DNA from: Mycolicibacillus koreensis
GTDB taxonomy: Bacteria > Actinomycetota > Actinomycetes > Mycobacteriales > Mycobacteriaceae
Direction of reading: 5' to 3'
Length of the DNA stretch: 64,000 nt
Assembly: GCF_002104795.1 (NCBI RefSeq)
Contig: NZ_NCXO01000005.1
Coordinates: 1 to 64,000 of the forward strand
Shown here: positions 45,056-54,003 of the stretch, piece after piece
Layout of the letters: each line of letters opens with the position of its first letter
How positions within the stretch are numbered: position 1 is the first letter of the stretch
The notes under the pieces: model-generated
Databases searched by the model: none
What the model was told of the DNA's origin: nothing
Seen by the model: the letters and a program-made list of their open reading frames with translations, nothing else
Position numbers and translations under genes: made by a program

Positions 45056-45620
45056 CACCGGCCCAGGAGCCGCGCCGGTAGCCGTTGGTGCGCGCACAGA
45101 TGTGACCGTCGGCATCCAGCGGCTCGTCGCAGAGCGGGCACGGCGGGCGACCGGCAGCGATCACCCGGTTGGAGCGGCTGGCGAACTGCCGCGCCGACTC
45201 GGGGGTCAAAAACACCCGGACCGCGTCGGGGCCCTCCTCGGTGTCGTCGAGCACCACCGAGGCGTCGAATTCGGTGTCGCTGACGGCGAGCAGCTCCACC
45301 ACCACCGTGTGCGCGTCGGAGTCCCAGCCCAACCCCATGGTGCCCACCCGGAACTCGGCCTCGATCGGGGTGATCAGCGGCTCGAGGTCGGCCACGGCGT
45401 CGGGCTCGGGCGGGATGGGGGTGCCGAACCTCCGGTTGACCTCGACCAGCAGCGCGTCGATGCGTTCGGCGAGAACCGCGACCTGTTGCTTCTCCAGCAC
45501 CACCGAGATGACGCGGGTGTCGTGGACCGCCTGCAGATAAAAAGTGCGGTCCCCGGGCTGCCCGACGGTGCCGGCGACGAACCGATCGGGGCTGCGGAAG
45601 ACGTGGATGGCACGGGGCAT
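45039..45620 (-). CDS. DUF3090 family protein (Rv2134c-like)
   Basis: 193 residues. Family start PRAIHVFRSPDRFVAGTVGQ and a C-terminal zinc-ribbon-like segment CPLCDEPLDADGHICARTNG (CxxC with a later Cys). Function unknown; always close to the SCO1664-type gene. 43 bp after the phosphatase gene on the same strand. Confidence 0.88.
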   Translation of the reverse strand: MPRAIHVFRSPDRFVAGTVGQPGDRTFYLQAVHDTRVISVVLEKQQVAVLAERIDALLVEVNRRFGTPIPPEPDAVADLEPLITPIEAEFRVGTMGLGWDSDAHTVVVELLAVSDTEFDASVVLDDTEEGPDAVRVFLTPESARQFASRSNRVIAAGRPPCPLCDEPLDADGHICARTNGYRRGSWAGDDPVG

Positions 45621-45663
45621 GGCAGTTCCAAAATACCGGCCGGGGCAACCGGCCGAGGCTCCT

Positions 45664-46359
45664 CTAGTCGGTGGTCCCGCCGACGACGGCGGTGTCGGCG
45701 GAGTCGGTGCCGTCGTCCGGGGCGGCCGGTGGCCGCAGCGCGGCGGTCAATCGCTCTCCGGTGTGGTTGGCGTGCAACACAAACGGCTGGCGCGCGGTGT
45801 AGCGGATCACGCTGATCGACGCCGGGTCGGCGACCAGGCGCTGAAACTGGTCCAGGTGGGTTCCGGCCGCGTCGGCGAGCACCGCCTTGATCACGTCGCC
45901 GTGGGTGCAGGCCACCCAGAGCACGTCGCCGCCGTGCTCGGCGGCCAGGTGGCGATCGATCTCGCGGACCGCGGCGACCGCGCGGGCCTGCACCGCGGCC
46001 AGCGACTCCCCGTCGGGGAAGACGGCGGCGCTGGGCTGGTCCTGCACCACCCGCCACAGCGGCTCGTCGGTCAGCTCGGCGAGGCGGCGCCCGGTCCAGG
46101 AGCCGTAGTCGACTTCGATGAGCCGCTCGTCGGCGGTCGGGGCCAGCCCCGTCGCCGCCGCCAGCGGCGCCACCGTGCGGCGACACCGCAGCAACGGCGA
46201 ATGCACGATCGCGCTGATCGTCAGACCGGCCAGCCGCTGCGGCAGTGCCTCGGCCTGCGCGAGCCCGGTGTCGTCGAGGTCCACGTCCGCGGAGCGTCCG
46301 GCCAGCACCGCCGCGGTGTTCGCGGTGGAGCGGCCGTGGCGGACCAACAGCACCGTCAT
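45664..46359 (-). CDS. Histidine phosphatase / phosphoglycerate mutase-like protein (Rv2135c-like)
   Basis: 231 residues from ATG 46359, overlapping the uppP stop (ATGA). Begins [20 protein letters not shown] with the RHG phosphohistidine motif; second His in [19 protein letters not shown]. Rv2135c has been reported as an acid phosphatase rather than a mutase. Coupling with uppP is conserved in mycobacteria. Confidence 0.9.
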   Translation of the reverse strand: MTVLLVRHGRSTANTAAVLAGRSADVDLDDTGLAQAEALPQRLAGLTISAIVHSPLLRCRRTVAPLAAATGLAPTADERLIEVDYGSWTGRRLAELTDEPLWRVVQDQPSAAVFPDGESLAAVQARAVAAVREIDRHLAAEHGGDVLWVACTHGDVIKAVLADAAGTHLDQFQRLVADPASISVIRYTARQPFVLHANHTGERLTAALRPPAAPDDGTDSADTAVVGGTTD

Positions 46360-47201
46360 GTGGTGAGCACCCCCGTCGCCAACAGCACCATCACCGCGAT
46401 CCCGGCGAGCACCCGGTAGCCGACGAACCAGTACATGGTGTGGCTGACCAAAAACCGCAGGAACCAGGCGACCGCGGCGTAGCCGACCACGAACGCGATC
46501 AGCGTCGCGACCAGCAGTTGTGGCCCGGTGGCGCTCATCCCCTCGCTGACCGGGTGGAACGCGTCGGGCAGCGAGTACAGCCCGGAGGCGAACACCGCCG
46601 GGATGGCCAGCAGAAACCCGAACCGGGCGGCCAGCTCCCGGTCGAGCCCGAGGAACAGTCCCGCGCTGATCGTCGCCCCCGACCGACTCACCCCGGGCAC
46701 CAGCGCCAGCATTTGGGCGGCACCGACGATCAGCGCGTCGGAGAGCCGCAGCTGCTCGACGTGACGGGTCTGGCGCCCGAGGTATTCGGCAGCCGCGATC
46801 ACCGCGGAGAACACCACCAGGGCGGTGGCCACCACCCACAGGTTGCGCGCCCCGGAGCGGATCAGGTCGGTGAACACCAGTCCGGCCACCCCGATCGGGA
46901 TGGTGCCGACGATGACGTACCAGCCCAGCCGGTAGTCGGCGCCGCGGTGCGCCGGTGAGCGCAGCCCGGAGAACCAGGCCCGCACGATCCGGACGATGTC
47001 GCGGGCGAAGTAGATGATGACCGCCGCCTCGGTGCCCAGTTGGGTGACCGCGGTGAACGAGGCGCCGGCGTCGGCGTCGAAGAACAGCCGCGAGGTGATC
47101 GCCAGATGCCCGGACGAGGAGATCGGCAGGAATTCGGTCAGCCCCTGCACCACCGCCAACACGATGGTCTGCAGCCACGACATCTCCTCGACCACCGACA
47201 C
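46356..47201 (-). CDS. uppP: Undecaprenyl-diphosphatase UppP
   Basis: 281 residues; eight membrane segments. Family motifs [17 protein letters not shown] and [16 protein letters not shown] hold the active site. Recycles the lipid carrier for peptidoglycan and arabinogalactan. GTG 47201 is chosen because TACGGT (47209-47214) ends 7 nt upstream, giving a leaderless start; an ATG six codons later (47183) matches the M. tuberculosis start MSW and has GAGGAG too close in front. Confidence 0.94.
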   Translation of the reverse strand: MSVVEEMSWLQTIVLAVVQGLTEFLPISSSGHLAITSRLFFDADAGASFTAVTQLGTEAAVIIYFARDIVRIVRAWFSGLRSPAHRGADYRLGWYVIVGTIPIGVAGLVFTDLIRSGARNLWVVATALVVFSAVIAAAEYLGRQTRHVEQLRLSDALIVGAAQMLALVPGVSRSGATISAGLFLGLDRELAARFGFLLAIPAVFASGLYSLPDAFHPVSEGMSATGPQLLVATLIAFVVGYAAVAWFLRFLVSHTMYWFVGYRVLAGIAVMVLLATGVLTT

Positions 47202-47208
47202 TCCGATG

Positions 47209-47214
47209 ACCGTA
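47209..47214 (-). promoter_or_regulatory. Probable -10 element (TACGGT) for leaderless uppP
   Basis: On the minus strand TACGGT is 7 nt upstream of GTG 47201, which puts the transcription start at that codon. If right, the uppP reading frame is six codons longer than the M. tuberculosis-type start. Confidence 0.5.
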
Positions 47215-47245
47215 CCGGTGGGCCGCCGAGGTCAGGGGAACGGGT

Positions 47246-47548
47246 TCAGCGGGCTACCGGCTCGGCGTCGGCGACCGCGTCGCGGACCGCCGCGGCCAGG
47301 CTGCGCTCGTCGCAGACGTCGATGCCGATCAGCGGCCGGGTGGCGGTGGCCACCACGTCCTCGGCCTGCGGCACCGGCCCGGCCAGCCGGGGCCGGTAGA
47401 CCTCGACGGTCAACGCCTGGTGGTCCACCCGGAAGGCGAAACTGCGTCCGTCACCCACAGCACCGAAGCCACTGCCGAAAACCCCCGTCGACATGTCCTC
47501 GATGACGAACTCCTGGCCGATCTGCGGCCGATCTGCGGCAAGGGTCAT
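47246..47548 (-). CDS. Conserved hypothetical protein (Rv2137c-like)
   Basis: 100 residues from ATG 47548 (TLAADRPQIGQEFVIEDMST). No motif I recognise; one mixed alpha/beta domain with FAFRVDHQALTVEVYRPRL. Position next to uppP and lppL matches Rv2137c. The start is set by a leaderless -10 element; upstream in-frame codons exist but no ribosome site is seen. Confidence 0.75.
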   Translation of the reverse strand: MTLAADRPQIGQEFVIEDMSTGVFGSGFGAVGDGRSFAFRVDHQALTVEVYRPRLAGPVPQAEDVVATATRPLIGIDVCDERSLAAAVRDAVADAEPVAR

Positions 47549-47555
47549 ACGCTCG

Positions 47556-47561
47556 ACCATA
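47556..47561 (-). promoter_or_regulatory. Probable -10 element (TATGGT) of a leaderless transcript
   Basis: TATGGT on the minus strand ends 7 nt before ATG 47548. It coincides with an earlier in-frame ATG, so it selects the shorter protein. Confidence 0.55.
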
Positions 47562-47686
47562 CCTCTTAGCCTGGTGCGTGTCGGGGTTACCGGCACGCGG
47601 GGCGGCGGGCGTTTCGCGCTGGTGGCACGTACCGTTCCTTACACTCGGGACCGATCCCGGTTCCCCGAACACCGAAGGTTTCTCCG

Positions 47687-48736
47687 TTGCCCAACCTCGC
47701 CAGTCGCATCCGCCGCTCGTCGCTGCCGGGGCGGGCGCTGGTCGTCGCGCTGGTGGCCGCGGTGGTTTTCGCCGCGGTGGGGTGTTCACAGAACCCCATC
47801 GACACCGCCCCCCGCACGATCCCCGCGGCCACCCCCGCGGAATCCCCGCCGACCGCCCACCCACCGGCCGGGACGGTGTATCCGCTGGCCGGCCAGCCTC
47901 GGGCGGCGATCGTCGATCCCGGCGCCGGGCTGGCGGTGTTGGTCCCCGGTGCGGATCCGCAGACCCCGACCAGCCTGGCGATCCTGCACGGGGGCCAGGT
48001 GCACAGCATCGCGCTGCCGGGTCCGGCCAGTGCGCTCACCGGTGACGGGAACGGCACCGCCTATCTGGCCACCCGGGGCGGCTATTTCGTCGTCGACCTG
48101 GCGGCCGGGCACGCCAACCGGATCGATGTCGACGACGCCGGCGATGTCGAGTTCACCGCGATCGCGCGGCGCGCCGACGGCAACCTGGTGCTCGGCAGCG
48201 CCGACGGCACCGTGTACACGATGGCTTCGGAGACCGCGGTGGCCAAACGGCACCGGGACTTCGCCCGGGTCGACGCGATCGTCACCGACGGCGATGTGGC
48301 GGTGGTGCTCGACCGTGGGCAGACGTCGGTGACCGCGATCGGCCCCGACGGCGACCCACGGCAGTCGCTGCGCGCCGGATCGGGGGCTACCACGCTGGCC
48401 GCCGACCCGGCCGGACGGGTGCTGGCCGTCGACACCCGCGGCGGCCAGCTGCTGGTGTTCGGCGCCGACCCGCTGGTGATGCGGCAGGCCTACCCGGTGC
48501 CCGAGGATCCCTACGGCCTGGCCGGCTCGGCCACTCTGGCGTGGGTGGCGCAGACCGGCACCAACACCGTCGTTGGCTACGATCTGAGCACCGGGATCCC
48601 CGTGGAGAAGGTGCGCTATCCGACCGTGCGACAACCCAATGTGCTGGCCTTCGACGACGCCGCCGACACCCTGTATGTGGTCTCCGGTGTCGGCGACGGG
48701 GTGCAGGTGATCGAGCACCCGGAACGGCGGCGGTGA
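47687..48736 (+). CDS. lppL: LppL-like lipoprotein with beta-propeller repeats
   Basis: 349 residues; only a TTG (47687) is available as start before the signal peptide. Signal: basic N-terminus, hydrophobic LVVALVAAVVFAAVGC with lipobox ending in Cys about 33. The mature protein has repeated segments of the WD/YVTN type ([72 protein letters not shown]), i.e. a beta-propeller on the outer face of the membrane. Neighbour of pyrD as in M. tuberculosis (Rv2138). Ends GTGA-coupled to the DUF5703 gene. Confidence 0.85.
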   Translation: MPNLASRIRRSSLPGRALVVALVAAVVFAAVGCSQNPIDTAPRTIPAATPAESPPTAHPPAGTVYPLAGQPRAAIVDPGAGLAVLVPGADPQTPTSLAILHGGQVHSIALPGPASALTGDGNGTAYLATRGGYFVVDLAAGHANRIDVDDAGDVEFTAIARRADGNLVLGSADGTVYTMASETAVAKRHRDFARVDAIVTDGDVAVVLDRGQTSVTAIGPDGDPRQSLRAGSGATTLAADPAGRVLAVDTRGGQLLVFGADPLVMRQAYPVPEDPYGLAGSATLAWVAQTGTNTVVGYDLSTGIPVEKVRYPTVRQPNVLAFDDAADTLYVVSGVGDGVQVIEHPERRR

Positions 48737-48975
48737 GCTCGACGGTGGGCCGGTGGCCGGCCGGGTGGCGCAGCGGGCTCTCCGACGACTACGAGTGGGT
48801 GCCGCTGCGCCTGCCGCCGGAGGTGTCGCGGCTGACCGCCTCGATCAGGTTGTCGATCGAAGCCGAGTACCGCGGCTGGGAGCTGACCCGCGTGCGGCTG
48901 TACACCGACGGAAGCCGACGGGTGTTGTTGCGCCGCAAGAAAACACGACATCTCCTCGACCAACCGGAGCATTAG
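48733..48975 (+). CDS. DUF5703 family small protein
   Basis: 80 residues from GTG 48733, which overlaps the lppL stop (GTGA). Composition is normal coding: DYEWVPLRLPPEVSRLTASI and YRGWELTRVRLYTDGSRRVL are typical of DUF5703 proteins found before pyrD in actinobacteria. Function unknown. Its TAG stop is directly followed by the pyrD ATG. Confidence 0.8.
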   Translation: MSSTVGRWPAGWRSGLSDDYEWVPLRLPPEVSRLTASIRLSIEAEYRGWELTRVRLYTDGSRRVLLRRKKTRHLLDQPEH

Positions 48976-50049
48976 ATGGCCTATCGCCTGGTGCGGCAAC
49001 TGTTGTTCACGGTGCCGCCGGAACGCATCCACACCCTGGTATTCGCCGCGCTGCGCGGGGCGACCGCGCCCGCGCCGCTGCGCCGGCGGCTGCAGCACGC
49101 CCTGGCGCCGTCGGACCCGGTGCTGGCCAGCACCGTGTTCGGTGTGCGCTTTCCCGGCCCGCTGGGGCTGGCAGCCGGGTTCGACAAGGACGGCACCGGG
49201 ATCACCAGTTGGGGGGCACTCGGGTTCGGCTACGCCGAGATCGGCACCGTCACCGCCGAAGCGCAGCCCGGCAACCCGAAACCGCGACTGTTCCGGCTGC
49301 CCGCCGACCGGGCGCTGCTCAACCGGATGGGGTTCAACAACGCCGGCGCGGCCGCCCTGGCGACCCGGCTGGCCGCGGCCGGCCCCGCGCAGCGCGGCGT
49401 GCCGATCGGGGTGAACATCGGCAAGACCAAGCTGACCCCGCCGGCGCGGGCGGTCGACGACTACCGCTACAGCGCCCGGCTGCTCGGCTCCCGGGCCGCT
49501 TACCTGGTGGTCAATGTCAGCTCGCCGAACACCCCGGGGCTGCGTGACCTGCAGGCGGTGGATGCGCTGCGCCCGATCCTGGCGGCGGTGCGCGCGGAGA
49601 CCACCACCCCGGTGCTGGTGAAGATCGCCCCGGATCTCTCCGACGACGACGTCGACGCCATCGCCGATTTGGCCGTCGAGCTGGGCCTGGCCGGCATCGT
49701 CGCCACCAACACCACGGTGTCGCGGGCCGGGCTGGCCACCGGTGACGTCGATGCGCTGGGCCCCGGCGGGATCTCCGGGCCTCCGGTGGCCGACCGGTCG
49801 CTGGCGGTGCTGCGCCGGCTGCGCGCCCGCGTGGGCGACCAGCTGGTGTTGATCAGCGTCGGTGGCATCGAGACCGCCGACGACGCCTGGGAGCGGATCA
49901 CTGCCGGGGCGTCGCTGCTGCAGGGCTACACCGGCTTCGTCTACGGCGGCGGGCTGTGGGTCAAGCGCATTCACGATGCGCTGGCCGCGCGCCTGCGCGC
50001 CGGCGGGTTCACCTCACTGACCGAGGCGGTCGGCTCGGCGGTGCGCTGA
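48976..50049 (+). CDS. pyrD: Class 2 dihydroorotate dehydrogenase (quinone) PyrD
   Basis: 357 residues. Membrane-associating N-terminal helix pair (about 1-40), FMN barrel with [37 protein letters not shown] (catalytic Ser) and [15 protein letters not shown] for phosphate binding. Fourth step of pyrimidine synthesis, passing electrons to menaquinone. Third gene of the lppL-DUF5703-pyrD run. Confidence 0.96.
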   Translation: MAYRLVRQLLFTVPPERIHTLVFAALRGATAPAPLRRRLQHALAPSDPVLASTVFGVRFPGPLGLAAGFDKDGTGITSWGALGFGYAEIGTVTAEAQPGNPKPRLFRLPADRALLNRMGFNNAGAAALATRLAAAGPAQRGVPIGVNIGKTKLTPPARAVDDYRYSARLLGSRAAYLVVNVSSPNTPGLRDLQAVDALRPILAAVRAETTTPVLVKIAPDLSDDDVDAIADLAVELGLAGIVATNTTVSRAGLATGDVDALGPGGISGPPVADRSLAVLRRLRARVGDQLVLISVGGIETADDAWERITAGASLLQGYTGFVYGGGLWVKRIHDALAARLRAGGFTSLTEAVGSAVR

Positions 50050-50099
50050 GCGGCAGCATCGAGCCAGCCCCGCGGGTCTTACGCAGTGCCGTTCAGCGC
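50043..50099. terminator. Inverted repeat across the convergent pyrD and PEBP stops
   Basis: GCGCTGAGCGGCA (50043-50055) and TGCCGTTCAGCGC (50087-50099) form 13-bp arms with one mismatch and a 31-nt loop. Each arm contains the stop codon of one gene. No T-run follows, but a hairpin between convergent genes could stop transcription in both directions. Confidence 0.5.
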
Positions 50100-50629
50100 T
50101 GCTCGTAGGTGCCGACGATGACGGCGCGCGCGATGGCGTTCATGAACAGGTTGAATCCCAGAAACGCCGGGCTGGCGTCCTCGGACAGTTCCAGCTTCTC
50201 CACCTTCACCGCGTGCACCGCGACGTAGTAGCGGTGCGCACCGTGTCCGGCGGGCGGGGCGGCACCGACGTAGCGGCGCATCCCCGCGTCGTTGACCAGG
50301 GTCAGCGCTTCACCGGGCAGCAGGCTGCCGTCCCCGACGCCAGCGGGCAACTCGGTGCAGGTGGCCGGCAGGTTGGCCACCGCCCAGTGCCAGAACCCCG
50401 ACGCGGTGGGGGCATCGGGGTCATAGACGGTGACCGCGAAACTGCGGGTCTCCTCCGGGAATCCCGACCAGCTCAGCTGCGGACTCTCGTCTTCGCCACC
50501 GGCGCCCATGATGCCCGAGACCTGGGCGTTGCCCAGCGGCTGACCGTCGGTGATCGAGGTGGAGGTCAAGGTGAAGCTCGGCAGCTGCGGCAGCGCGGCG
50601 TAGGGGTCCGGCGATGCATTCGTGCTCAT
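50093..50629 (-). CDS. YbhB/YbcL (PEBP-like) protein, Rv2140c-like
   Basis: 178 residues from ATG 50629 with ribosome site AAAGGAAC. Phosphatidylethanolamine-binding fold: [40 protein letters not shown] (DPDAP and the HW pocket) and [18 protein letters not shown]. Relative of TB18.6 (Rv2140c). Ligand in the cell is unknown. 20 bp downstream of the M20 peptidase gene. Confidence 0.9.
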   Translation of the reverse strand: MSTNASPDPYAALPQLPSFTLTSTSITDGQPLGNAQVSGIMGAGGEDESPQLSWSGFPEETRSFAVTVYDPDAPTASGFWHWAVANLPATCTELPAGVGDGSLLPGEALTLVNDAGMRRYVGAAPPAGHGAHRYYVAVHAVKVEKLELSEDASPAFLGFNLFMNAIARAVIVGTYEQR

Positions 50630-50649
50630 CGATGTTCCTTTCGTGTGTG

Positions 50650-51999
50650 CTAACAGTGGGTCAGAAAATGTTCGAGCACCTCGGTGCCGAACCGCAGGGC
50701 GTCGACGGGCACACGCTCGTCGACACCGTGGAACAGCGCCGTGAAATCCAGCTCCGGGGGCAGGCGCAGCGGGATGAACCCGAAACACCGGATTCCCAAG
50801 CGGTCGAACGCCTTTGCGTCGGTGCCACCCGACAGCATGTAGGGCACCGTGCGGGCCTCGGGGTCGACGGCCAGCAGCGCGGCGTTCATCGCGTCGACCA
50901 GGTCGCCGTCGAATCCGGTCTCGTAGGCGTCCAGCGCGGTGATCCATTCGCGGCTGACGTCCGGGCCGATCAGCTCGTCGACCTCGGCCTCGAAGGCGGC
51001 CTGCCGGCCGGGCAGCACCCGGCAGTCCACCACCGCCTCCGCGACCGCGGGGATGACGTTGGCCTTGTATCCGGCGGCCAGCATGGTGGGGTTGACGGTG
51101 TCGCGCAGTGTGGCCCCGATCAGTCGCGCGATCGGGCCGAGTTTGGCGATCGTGCCCTCCAAGTCCGGTGACGCCGGGTCGAAGTCGTGGCCGGTCTCCT
51201 CGGCCACCGCGGCGAGGAACTCCCCCACCGCCTCGGTGAGCACCAGCGGGAACCGGTGGCGGCCCAGCGCCGCGACCGCCTCGGCGACGGCGGTGACCGC
51301 GTTGTCGTCGTGGATCATCGAGCCGTGCCCGGCGCGCCCGCGGGCGGTCAACCGCATCCAGCGCATGCCCTTCTCGGCGGTCTCGATCAGATACAGTCGG
51401 CGCTCGCCGCCGTCGCGGCGCGGCACGGTCAACGAGAAGCCGCCGACTTCCCCGATCGCCTCGGTGACCCCGGCGAACAGGTCCGGGCGGTGCTCGACGA
51501 GCCACTGCGCCCCGAAGCGCCCACCGGCCTCCTCGTCGGCGACGAACGCGAACACGAGATCACGCGGCGGCACCACCCCGGCACGTTTGAACCGGCGGGC
51601 CACCGCGATCATCATCCCGATCATGTTCTTCATGTCGACGGCGCCGCGGCCCCACACATAGCCGTCCTCCACCGCCCCGGAGAACGGGTGCACACTCCAG
51701 TCGGCGGGCTCGGCGGGCACCACATCGAGGTGGCCGTGGATCAGCAGCGCTCCGCGGCTCGGGTCGGCGCCGGCCAGTCGGGTGATCACGTTGCCGCGCC
51801 CGGGTGCCCCGGATTCGACGTATTCGGTCTCATAGCCGACCGCCTCGAGTTGCGCGGCTACCCAGCGGGCGCAGTCGGCCTCCCCGACGGTGGTTTCGGG
51901 CTCCCCGGTGTTGGTGGTGTCGAACCGGATCAGCCGACTGACGAACTCGACCACCTCATCGCGGGCGGCCGGGACGCTCGGGGCAGGGTTCACACTCAC
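50650..51999 (-). CDS. M20 family metallopeptidase (Rv2141c-like)
   Basis: 449 residues from GTG 51999 (start uncertain; other in-frame starts up to 52047). Catalytic domain with metal ligands in [13 protein letters not shown] (H, D), [12 protein letters not shown] (D), [12 protein letters not shown] (E-E) and the last His in [15 protein letters not shown]; dimerisation domain about 190-310. Predicted amidohydrolase or dipeptidase on N-acyl amino acids. Last gene of the conserved block before tRNA-Leu. Confidence 0.9.
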   Translation of the reverse strand: MSVNPAPSVPAARDEVVEFVSRLIRFDTTNTGEPETTVGEADCARWVAAQLEAVGYETEYVESGAPGRGNVITRLAGADPSRGALLIHGHLDVVPAEPADWSVHPFSGAVEDGYVWGRGAVDMKNMIGMMIAVARRFKRAGVVPPRDLVFAFVADEEAGGRFGAQWLVEHRPDLFAGVTEAIGEVGGFSLTVPRRDGGERRLYLIETAEKGMRWMRLTARGRAGHGSMIHDDNAVTAVAEAVAALGRHRFPLVLTEAVGEFLAAVAEETGHDFDPASPDLEGTIAKLGPIARLIGATLRDTVNPTMLAAGYKANVIPAVAEAVVDCRVLPGRQAAFEAEVDELIGPDVSREWITALDAYETGFDGDLVDAMNAALLAVDPEARTVPYMLSGGTDAKAFDRLGIRCFGFIPLRLPPELDFTALFHGVDERVPVDALRFGTEVLEHFLTHC

Positions 52000-52095
52000 C
52001 GTTCCTACCATTGCACCCGCCGTCGGGCCCGCCGGGTTTGGGTCCACCGACGGTGATCCGATAGCCTTAGCTGCCCCGGCGTTGTCGGGGCATCG

Positions 52096-52181
52096 GTCCG
52101 AGTGGCGGAATGGCAGACGCGCTAGCTTGAGGTGCTAGTGCCCTATTAACGGGCGTGGGGGTTCAAGTCCCCCCTCGGACA
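52096..52181 (+). tRNA. leuT: tRNA-Leu (anticodon GAG)
   Basis: Acceptor GTCCGAG (52096-52102) pairs with CTCGGAC (52174-52180), discriminator A at 52181. Anticodon stem CTAGC/GCTAG around loop TTGAGGT gives anticodon GAG. A long variable arm (GTGCCCTATTAACGGGC part) is right for leucine. T-arm GGGGGTTCAAGTCCCCC. No CCA is encoded (next bases CAT). Its 3' end, including the T-loop, also encodes the last residues and stop of the serine integrase on the other strand, marking it as the insertion site of the element that follows. Confidence 0.97.
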
Positions 52182-53809
52182 CATCCGGCGACACGACTCA
52201 GGTCGGCAGTCGCCGTGACTCGCCGAAGATGCGGGTCGTAGTCGAGACGCAGGCCCAAGCTTGCGTACACCTCGGCGCGCTCAGCTCCGGTTGCCGCGCC
52301 GAGGATGACCGACAGTCCGCCTAACTCCTTAACTAACTCACTGATCTCGGCGGCACACATGGCGCGGGGCCGCGCCACTCGCTCAACGCGTGCCCTCAGC
52401 TCGTCGCGCTCGGCGGTACGTTGACGCAACGCAGCAGTTAGATCCTCAACGGCCACGCCAGACTCCACGGCGGTGATCAAGGCAGCCACTTTGGCATTCG
52501 CCTCGCTCAGCTGGCGCTGCAAGGCGGCGTAGCCAGGTCCGGCCGCCGGGTCCACGTCTTGCCCGCGTGCGAGGTCTTCTGGATCGGCCAGAGTGGCGAT
52601 CCATTCGTCGAGTCGCGCTGTCACTGCGTCTTCGCGGAGATAGACGGTGCGCGGATGATCACTCAGGTCCACAGGTACAGAACGTGACTTGCCGAACTCA
52701 CAACGGTAGAGGATCCGCGTTGTTTGCTTCCCCGGCCGGGCGGCGCCCTGCATGCGGCGTCCACATGCGGCACAGAACAGCAGCCCGCGCAGCGCATATG
52801 GCACCGTCGATTCTCTGCTACACACAAGACCCGGACCCCGCCGCGCCTGCATCCGAAGTCGGACAGCCCGCGCCAGCTCGTCAGTGATCAGCGCTTCGTG
52901 CGTTCGCCGGTCAGGTGCGATCCAGTCGACCTCGTCACGCCACCGCATGCGAGTCTCGTACCCGGCAGCGACATCGTCGGGGTTGACCAAGACCTCGTAT
53001 TTCTCCTGCTTGCCCCACACACGAATACCGCGGTACGCCGGGTTGTCGAGGATTGCGCGGATCGCCGAATGGGACCATCCGCGCGGATCACGGTGCCGGT
53101 TCCGCTCCGGGTCATATTGGCTTGGTGATGGCACTCCATCGTCGGTGAGCTGCTGTGCGATGAAGCGCAAGCCAGCACCATCGGCGTACATGCGGTAGAT
53201 CCGCTCGACGACCGAACATGTCGCGGGGTCGGGTTCGAGACGATGGAGCCGCTGCCCAAGACTTGCCTTGGCAGGGTTGGGATGCGGGCCGGCATCGACG
53301 AGTCGATACCCGTACGGTGGGCGACCGCCGAGGTATCTGGTTGTGTCCTGCGCGAGTGCCGACATCGCGGTACGGACGCGCATCTGGATTCGTGCGCGTT
53401 CTCCCTTGCTCATACCGCCGAAGAGCGTCATCACGAGGTCGTGTGCCTCGGATCCGGGATCAACCGCTCCGCCGACTTCAGGCACCCATAGGCCAACCCC
53501 GTAGTGCGTGAGCACCGGGAAAGTGAGCGCAAATTGCGGTCCGTAGAACGCGCGAGCAGGTTCCCCGATCACCACGGCATCGAAGCCACGGTCACGAGAA
53601 GTGACATCTGCAAGCAGACGTGAAGCCTCCGGTCTGCGTTTCCAGGGAAGCGAACGGCTTTGACCTATATCGAAGTAGTCGACAGCGAGGACTCCGCCAT
53701 GCGGAGTGATCAGATCGATGGCACGACGTTTCTGCCAGCTGCGGCTCGCCTCGGGATCTTGAGCGTCCTCGGTACTCACTCGGCCATAGAAAGCGAACCT
53801 GAGGCTCAT
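52163..53809 (-). CDS. int: Large serine recombinase (element integrase)
   Basis: 548 residues. Resolvase catalytic domain (1-150) with nucleophile Ser12 in FYGRVSTEDAQDPEAS, and GMSKGERARIQMRVRTAM as the helix E region. The recombinase domain follows (about 165-290, PYGYRLVDAG ... WSHSAIRAILDNPAYRGI), then a zinc-ribbon (LLFCAACGRRM ... YRCEF) and a coiled coil (about 425-490) as in phage-type integrases. The last residues (GCVRGGT) and stop are encoded inside the tRNA-Leu gene, so the C-terminus would differ in the excised form. Four-base overlap with the small ORF upstream. Confidence 0.92.
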   Translation of the reverse strand: MSLRFAFYGRVSTEDAQDPEASRSWQKRRAIDLITPHGGVLAVDYFDIGQSRSLPWKRRPEASRLLADVTSRDRGFDAVVIGEPARAFYGPQFALTFPVLTHYGVGLWVPEVGGAVDPGSEAHDLVMTLFGGMSKGERARIQMRVRTAMSALAQDTTRYLGGRPPYGYRLVDAGPHPNPAKASLGQRLHRLEPDPATCSVVERIYRMYADGAGLRFIAQQLTDDGVPSPSQYDPERNRHRDPRGWSHSAIRAILDNPAYRGIRVWGKQEKYEVLVNPDDVAAGYETRMRWRDEVDWIAPDRRTHEALITDELARAVRLRMQARRGPGLVCSRESTVPYALRGLLFCAACGRRMQGAARPGKQTTRILYRCEFGKSRSVPVDLSDHPRTVYLREDAVTARLDEWIATLADPEDLARGQDVDPAAGPGYAALQRQLSEANAKVAALITAVESGVAVEDLTAALRQRTAERDELRARVERVARPRAMCAAEISELVKELGGLSVILGAATGAERAEVYASLGLRLDYDPHLRRVTATADLSRVAGCVRGGT

Positions 53810-54003
53810 GCCACTTCCCTTCGTGATCCGCGGGTCCGGTCCCGCACAGCCAGTATGACGTTTACCAGCGCGCGGTTGGCCTCGCGCGGAAGCCGATTCC
53901 GGTTCGGCAGGTCAATTTGAACACCTCCCTCTGACATGCTCGGTGCATTAATTCGAGCGTCACATTCGGAGCGAGCATGTGGGGTTGGGCATCGTTCAGC
54001 CAT
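53806..54003 (-). CDS. Small basic protein coupled to the integrase; candidate excision factor
   Basis: Up to 65 residues; the stop overlaps the integrase ATG (ATGA). The actual start may be ATG 53937, giving 43 residues (SEGGVQIDLPNRNRLPREAN, then a basic helix ending RGSRREVA). No family recognised. Position directly before int, small size and positive charge fit a recombination directionality factor, which serine integrases need for excision, but this is inference only. The longer reading overlaps the rep stop by 8 bp. Confidence 0.45.
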   Translation of the reverse strand: MAERCPTPHARSECDARINAPSMSEGGVQIDLPNRNRLPREANRALVNVILAVRDRTRGSRREVA

